Assembly: GCF_020921035.1 (NCBI RefSeq)
Contig: NC_063158.1
Location: forward strand, 3,454,001 to 3,518,000
Origin: Rhodamnia argentea
Lineage: Eukaryota > Streptophyta > Magnoliopsida > Myrtales > Myrtaceae
DNA length: 64,000 bases
Direction of reading: 5' to 3'
In this document: piece after piece, positions 58,690-64,000 of the stretch
How positions within the stretch are numbered: position 1 is the stretch's first letter
Layout: each line of letters opens with the position of its first letter
Position numbers and translations under genes: made by a program
The notes under the pieces: model-generated
What the model was told of the DNA's origin: nothing
What the model saw: only the letters and a program-made list of their open reading frames with translations
The model's database searches: none

Positions 58690-58970
58690 GTTATGGGATC
58701 AAAGAAGTTTGGATAGGCTTAGGTTTTGGATCCATTTTTTAGATCATATATAATGTGCTCATATGAGAAATCATTGTAACGAGTTGTGTGATTGTAAATC
58801 AAAATTATAATGAAATCTCTTTGCGGGACGTAGCCCTATTGTGGGGTGAATCCGGGTAAACCGTGTTTCATCTATTTTTCTATTATCTATGTGATTGTTT
58901 TGATTCAGATTATGATACAACCTATCACCGACCGAGCTTTTGTCCTCAAGTAAACCACCAAAGCTATGTG
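58690..58970 (+). mobile_element. Copia-type LTR relic (plus orientation)
   Basis: The order 'aaatcattgtaacgagttg', 'ataatgaaatctctttgcgg', GACGTAGCCCTATTGTGG, 'ggtgaatccgggtaaacc' resembles the R-U5 end of plant copia LTRs and is the inverse of the repeats at 49.2 and 51.7 kb. No internal domain is adjacent. Confidence 0.45.
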
Positions 58971-59559
58971 TTTTTATCATGAGTGCATGTGTTATGAGAA
59001 ATCGATCGACAATCACCGCGAGCGCACCGTTGTGCCATTTTTTTAATGAAAATCTGGCAAGTAGCTTTGCGGAGAAGGCAAAGGAATAGTAGCACTAAAT
59101 GAAGCGGATTGAAGAATGGAGGCTCGTTGTGATTTTTTGCATTCAATTTTCATTTGGAAAAACGAAGTAAAATCCATTAATCTAATTTGATTTCGATTTC
59201 ATAGTTCGGGAGGAACTAGAGAGGACTCAAGGATGAGGATAGCTACTTTCTCTTATCTGAATCTTTCGCGGGACATTGCACGAGCCCTCGCTCCCAAAAG
59301 TTTACCTCTCCCTCATTAAGAAGTGTTTGTTCTTTACGCCTATCAACCGGACTTTTCTACTTTTCTACTTTCAATGTGTTGAGGTTGATGTCTTGTATTC
59401 TGTTATCCAAAAGATTATGAGACGGTTCAGAAAGGCCCCATGACGATCGCTTAGTCGCCGGAGGCGTTTTATGTTCAATCATAGAGTAATTTATATGGGA
59501 AAATTAAATATTTTATGCTATGTGGACAATTTTATAATTTGTGCCATGTAGGGTTTCGC

Positions 59560-59780
59560 TATATATATTTAGGGCGAAACAGGTCTCTAAAAGATAGAGA
59601 AGGTGTGAGAAATAGCGGCTGTACACTTTTCTACGTTATTAGTGAAACATATCTCATCTCCCTATGGACGTAGGTAGGCGTAACATCCCCCTCTTGAACC
59701 ACGTAAATTCTTGTGTTGTGCGAATTTCCATTACTTTCTTGCATCTTTGATAGGATCGATTTCAGAAATTCGACACAATG
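59560..59780 (+). mobile_element. Second copia-type LTR relic
   Basis: 'tatatatttagggcgaaaca', 'gatagagaaggtgtgagaaa', 'tatggacgtaggtaggcgta' and 'gaaccacgtaaattcttgtg' are words usual at the end of plant copia LTRs. It is isolated. Confidence 0.4.
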
Positions 59781-60489
59781 GAACAAAGAGGGAGGTGCAT
59801 GGACGCTGTTGACAAAATACTTAAATATTAAATTACGCCTTCATATAAAGTCTATACATATTTAACTGGAAAAACAAATGAGACTTGTAAAGATTTGAAG
59901 TTATGATATCCCGCTTTGATACATATGAGATTTTGTACGACCATTTTCAACTGTTTTAAAATTTTAAATTCAGACCAAAAAAAAAATGTTTAAAATCGAA
60001 GTATTCTACTAGCTACCATAAGTAATCAATAACGACTCACGATTTCAAGCCTGATGACATGTAATGAAATTGAATATGATCACGCTTTATGTTCTTCAAG
60101 ATCGCGTGACTCTCTCTCTCTCTCTGCAATCTCTTAGAGATTGTTCCAAAAATCAAATTCCCGCTAGGAGCCCCTCGAAAAAATCTGTCGCAAACATCTG
60201 GCGCCAAAACTTTTTCGAAGCCCAAAAGGCGGCGAAAAACAAAGTGGCCACGTAAGATAGAAGCATAGCGAGAGATATCATTGGACCGCCTGGATCTATG
60301 TCACGAACGGGGAAGAGAAAGAACCCTTTGTGGGGCCCATTACAAGTCACCCGTGACGTGGGGGGGACCAAAAAAATGTGTCCCAATTCCAACAGCCTCG
60401 TCCCCTGCATTCATTCTTGAGATTTCATTTCACGTGCTACTCGACACGAGACGTGTGAGGCGAATTATAAGGCGCGCATGACAATAGTT
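59781..60489. other. Intergenic DNA, no supported gene
   Basis: A (CT)n run lies at about 60111-60126. GC-richer DNA at 60150-60480 has ORFs without recognisable domains. Confidence 0.3.
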
Positions 60490-61085
60490 CTATATTTTAA
60501 TTTTTTTTTTATTTATCAGTTTCGAGAAATAGATTTGGAATAAAAATTCATTTGATAATATAATTTTTTTTCAATTTCGAGAAAAGCTTTTTGCTCTGAA
60601 ATAAGCTTGAAACAGAAATAAAAAGTGGAAATTTTCTACTTTTATATTTCTGAAACGGAAATACGAATAAGAATTCTTCTCGTTGCTCACTTCATCTTTC
60701 TTGTGTGGGTCTCCTTTTCTTTTGCTTCCCTAATGTCGTTCGCTCCCCGCGAGTCTTTGATCCCGGCTCCGAATCGCCCATTCATCGGTCACCATTCGCT
60801 GGTTGTTGATATATGTCCGTCGGTCGCCTCTCTTGCGTCTTTGCCGCCGACCATCTTTAGCCATATGTCGCGCCGTCCGCCAGTCGCCTATCTCTAGTCT
60901 CCAATCTCCATTCACTTGTCACCGGCCTAGACCTAACAACTAGCAAAGGTAGAAATTTTATGTTGTTATTAAACAAATTTTTATTTCGAGAACGGAAATT
61001 TTGTATTGTTATCAAACATTTTGCTTAGAAAACTTGTTCGGTGAATAGAAATGGAAAAATATATTTCTAGCCATAAATATAGCCT
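60490..61085. mobile_element. TIR element with GC-rich core (fourth arm type)
   Basis: The left arm ('cgagaaatagatttggaata', 'gaaacagaaataaaaagtgg') and right arm ('atttcgagaacggaaatttt', 'gaatagaaatggaaaaatat') carry related words in opposite senses around a GC-rich core (60715-60935) with 'ccgtcggtcgcc/ccgccagtcgcc' words. No coding capacity. Confidence 0.4.
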
Positions 61086-61234
61086 AAAAAGAGAATCGTT
61101 GTCATTCACACCTTATGTCTAATTCAGCGGTTCCTATTTGAAAAAGGCTTGTTTGGATGATGAACACATTCATTTTCTCGCTCAATGTATGAGTTTGAAT
61201 CGCCGCCCTCGAATGCTCTCTTGTAGGATGAGCA

Positions 61235-61803
61235 CTTTTAGGGTCGGTTCGGGTTCCATCTTGAACCTAGAACCTACCAGTTGGATTTGATTTTTAAATT
61301 TTTGAAATTTGAAACCTACCACGTCACAAGTTCTAAGGTTTATTCTAAGATCTACCCAAGTTTCACCTATATTATTAATTGAACGAATGCGGTTAATCAT
61401 CATTTTTAATACATGCCATTTGTTGTTACAAACCGTAATTCATATTCGGACACATAAAAATACAAAATATTAACAAATTAAAAGTTTTATTCATGAATAT
61501 CACCACAAATAGAAGTTCAAACTAGTGGTTCAAAATTACACACTCATTAGACTTTATTAAATACCGCAAAATTACGCGAAAATATAGAACAAAAAAGGCA
61601 CAAAGACTTGTTCAGATTCCCCGGAACTCGCCCCATTGAAATCAATTTCACAATTTGCGGGACTTGGAACCTATCATGCGTATTCTGGAACTTGGAATTG
61701 GATTCTCGAGTTCCTCGTTCTACTCTTGAACCATGCCCGTCCATATTCTCTTGACACTGCTCTTCCAAGTGGTGCAATCTTTTAACGCGGTAGCTCACCC
61801 CTG
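61235..61803. mobile_element. hAT-like non-autonomous element, copy B
   Basis: It begins GGGTCGGTTCGGGTTCC and ends AGCTCACCCCTG, the inverse of a CAGGGGTGAGCT end. It shares internal DNA with 45902-46610 ('cacgtcacaagttctaaggt', 'acaaaatattaacaaattaa', 'aggcacaaagacttgttcag'). Confidence 0.5.
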
Positions 61804-64000
61804 CGTGGATGAAATGATAGAGATGCCATGCCCTATAAGTTTCCTTTGAGCTCTCATTGTGTGACGAACGAACAACTGATTAACAAAAGAAAGATAGTGC
61901 ATTGGAACGTGAATTAAAATATCGTCTGAACTATGAGGTTCGATCGAGTCAACCTCTCCATGCCGCCTTTCAAGCCTCCCGTCTTGACAACCAACCAATT
62001 TTAGCCTAATGATGAAGGGGTCACCTGCCTTTCCAACGTCGTAAGTGAACCTCCGAAACGAATCATATTGCTTTGCATAGTCGTGTATATCTGGCGTGGA
62101 GATATTTTTCGGCTGCTAGTCTGCGATGATCGGACGCATTGATTAGGGGGACCATGGCCGGGTGGATAGGGTCTGGCTCTAGATATTGAAATCGACTCTA
62201 TTATAATTAATTCCAAGCTTTTTGGAACATAGAACCGACCATATTTGTCCTGAAACCTGTTTTGGAACCGATCATATTTTTCGGTTTGATTCTAAGGTCT
62301 ACCTGATAACCTATTTTTCTTTTGTTTCTTTTTCTGTTTTTATTTTTTCCATCAAAATAATGCGAGTATAGATGAACTCACATCGCTCTGGATAGTTGCG
62401 TCTTTATTAGTGATATGCAAAAGAGGGGTGACAACGAGAGGCTGTGGTGGCTAGTTTGGCAACAACGAGACAAAAGGTGACAATGAGCTGTGTTGTGTCT
62501 TTGCGGCGCCGATGATGGTGACAACGAGAGGCGAACCAATGGTGGGGACAATGAGAGAGAGAGAGAGAGTGCACGATGAGAAGGAAAATACGAAACAAAA
62601 GAAGGGAGGCAAGGCTGGCAAGTAAGGTTATAGTTTATTTTTTTAAAAGAATAGCTAAAAAATCGATTCTAAAATTGATCCGGATGAGTCTTTACCTAGA
62701 ATCGGGAATCGCATCGGTTTCAACTGGTTCCCAAAAAGTGGAACCGGTTCCCATATCGATTTGAACATGAACCGATTTCCGATCCTATTTTTCGAATGGT
62801 TCGATTCGGGTTCTAGATAAGCTTGGTCCGGTTGCACACCACTAACATTAATCACCAATCTCGAATCTTCAGTTGATGGTACGAAGTAATTAAGGCACAA
62901 ATCAAACATTCTCTGGAGTTGTGTTTGAGACCTTTACTTTAAGGCGACGAGGAAGGCGCGAGTTTTCAGTCACCTTGTCCTATCCTTTCGTTCGGGTAAA
63001 AAGAAAGATTTAATGAGTGAGAAGAATGTAAACGGGAAATTTGAATATCAAAGATTCAAAAAGAGAATAAACAAAAGAGAGGAAAGGACAGGGGAGAAAA
63101 TCGACGTGCTCTCCACACCACAGCTCCTCCACGTCAAGCAAAGTGGGGACCACAGGTTGCCTTCTCCTCGGATCCGCCATGGATTTGTTCGGACCGACGG
63201 CCCCGTCCGATCTGGCGGGAACATCAACGGCTTCCCGCCAAACCGGTCCCAAAGCAAAAGGACGGATTCAAATGTTTTAAAGGCTGGAGGTGGACGGAGG
63301 GGCCGTGATTACTGCGGCCTTTCCTTTAAACTGCGAAGCCGAGGCGGACGTCTCTTTTGCAACCGACACGCCGCCGTTCAAGGAATCGGAATCGTCGCAT
63401 TTCTCACCCGTCGCGCTTTATCTTGGGAGTGTACAGTCGAAATTCGATATATTCATTCGGAAAGATCGTCAAGAGAGAGCCCAAGCCGAACCCGCGACAT
63501 ATCCAATTAAGCCTGCCTTCACTCAAAAGTTCAAGCTAATGAGTTACGAACCAATTACACAATGACAATTATTCGATGCGATGCTCTTCTAACACAACTT
63601 ATGCATGCATCTTATCAACTCAGAGAATGCGTACAAAGATGGCAAATATGCCCATACATATACCAATTTTTCTCTATACATATGTGTTAAGCCAACCGCT
63701 TTCTCATATTTAAAATGGTGCAGCGATTTTGCATGTCATAAGAAATCCAAGGGCATGTCTGCTTTTGCTTTGTTAATTTTTTTTATAATTATTTTCCCGC
63801 ATGAATTTAATGACTAATTCAAAGTTTAATAAGTTCCGAAGAAATGTTAAGTGATTCATCCCCGCAAATTAATGAACATTCTCATCCGAGATCGGACTGC
63901 CCTTCTTCCGTCCAACACGTCCCGGACACGATCGTACTACAAGGAAGGGACCTGCGAAACTGCAAGCGCGCCTCGCACCGCGCGCTCCTTCGGCTCGTGT
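61804..64000. other. Intergenic DNA, no supported gene
   Basis: A GGTTC/GAACC-rich repeat at 62690-62840 is similar to those at 30.9 and 39.5 kb. (GA)n at 62551-62568. ORFs at 63010-63565 (up to 165 codons) overlap on both strands in GC-richer DNA and are not recognised. Confidence 0.3.

Noticed and set aside
63013..63510. 165-codon plus-strand ORF
   Set aside because: No recognised family, overlapping ORFs in other frames, and the N-terminal part reads as Lys/Arg-rich translated repeat DNA.
1..64000. tRNA, rRNA, CRISPR or organelle DNA
   Set aside because: I found no convincing tRNA B-box with cloverleaf, no rRNA stretch and no regularly spaced repeat array by eye; a tRNAscan-type search would settle tRNAs.

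Overview
The window is plant nuclear DNA from a woody-type eudicot. It has GT-AG introns, AT-rich intergenic DNA packed with small TIR elements and copia-type LTR ends, many GA/CT microsatellites near gene starts, and typical plant gene families. Rosid affinity is likely. A Myrtales/Myrtaceae source is only a guess from repeat style.

Left gene block (1-28.8 kb). An ACS10-type 1-aminocyclopropane-1-carboxylate-synthase-like aminotransferase (+, 4 exons, 1090-3738) lies tail-to-tail with an LRR receptor-like kinase of the At1g12460/At1g62950 type (-, 2 exons, 4665-7418). Then come a TVP38/TMEM64 (VTT/SNARE-associated Golgi) membrane protein (-, 4 exons, 13773-15981), a tandemly duplicated RING-H2 gene with a shortened copy and a decayed relic (-, 20.6-25.3 kb), and an A20/AN1 stress-associated protein (+, 28106-28786). 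From memory, Arabidopsis carries A20/AN1, VTT and RLK genes side by side (At1g12440-12450-12460) and RLK beside ACS10 (At1g62950-62960). This window would therefore hold the combined ancestral block.

Right gene block (34-54 kb). A clade-A AT-hook AHL gene (-, 34134-35051) and a DTX56/RHC1-type MATE transporter (+, 52455-53906) lie 17 kb apart. Their Arabidopsis counterparts (AHL24 At4g22810, RHC1 At4g22790) are near-neighbours. Everything between the genes, and 54-64 kb, is repeat-rich and holds no gene I can support.

Main points. (1) The ACS10-like protein is full length and in frame, yet has lost almost every PLP-site residue, including the Schiff-base lysine, so it looks like a pseudoenzyme. 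(2) At least twelve tiny insertions, each a few bases ending in GACC or similar plus poly(A) (or the complement), are flanked by 9-15 bp target duplications; one has its empty site preserved in the paralogous RING duplication. (3) Mutator-like MITEs with 9-bp target duplications are present. One interrupts an LRX (LRR-extensin) gene fragment that itself lies between the arms of a larger TIR element (Pack-MULE-like). (4) The A20/AN1 gene appears to have an intron between its two zinc fingers.
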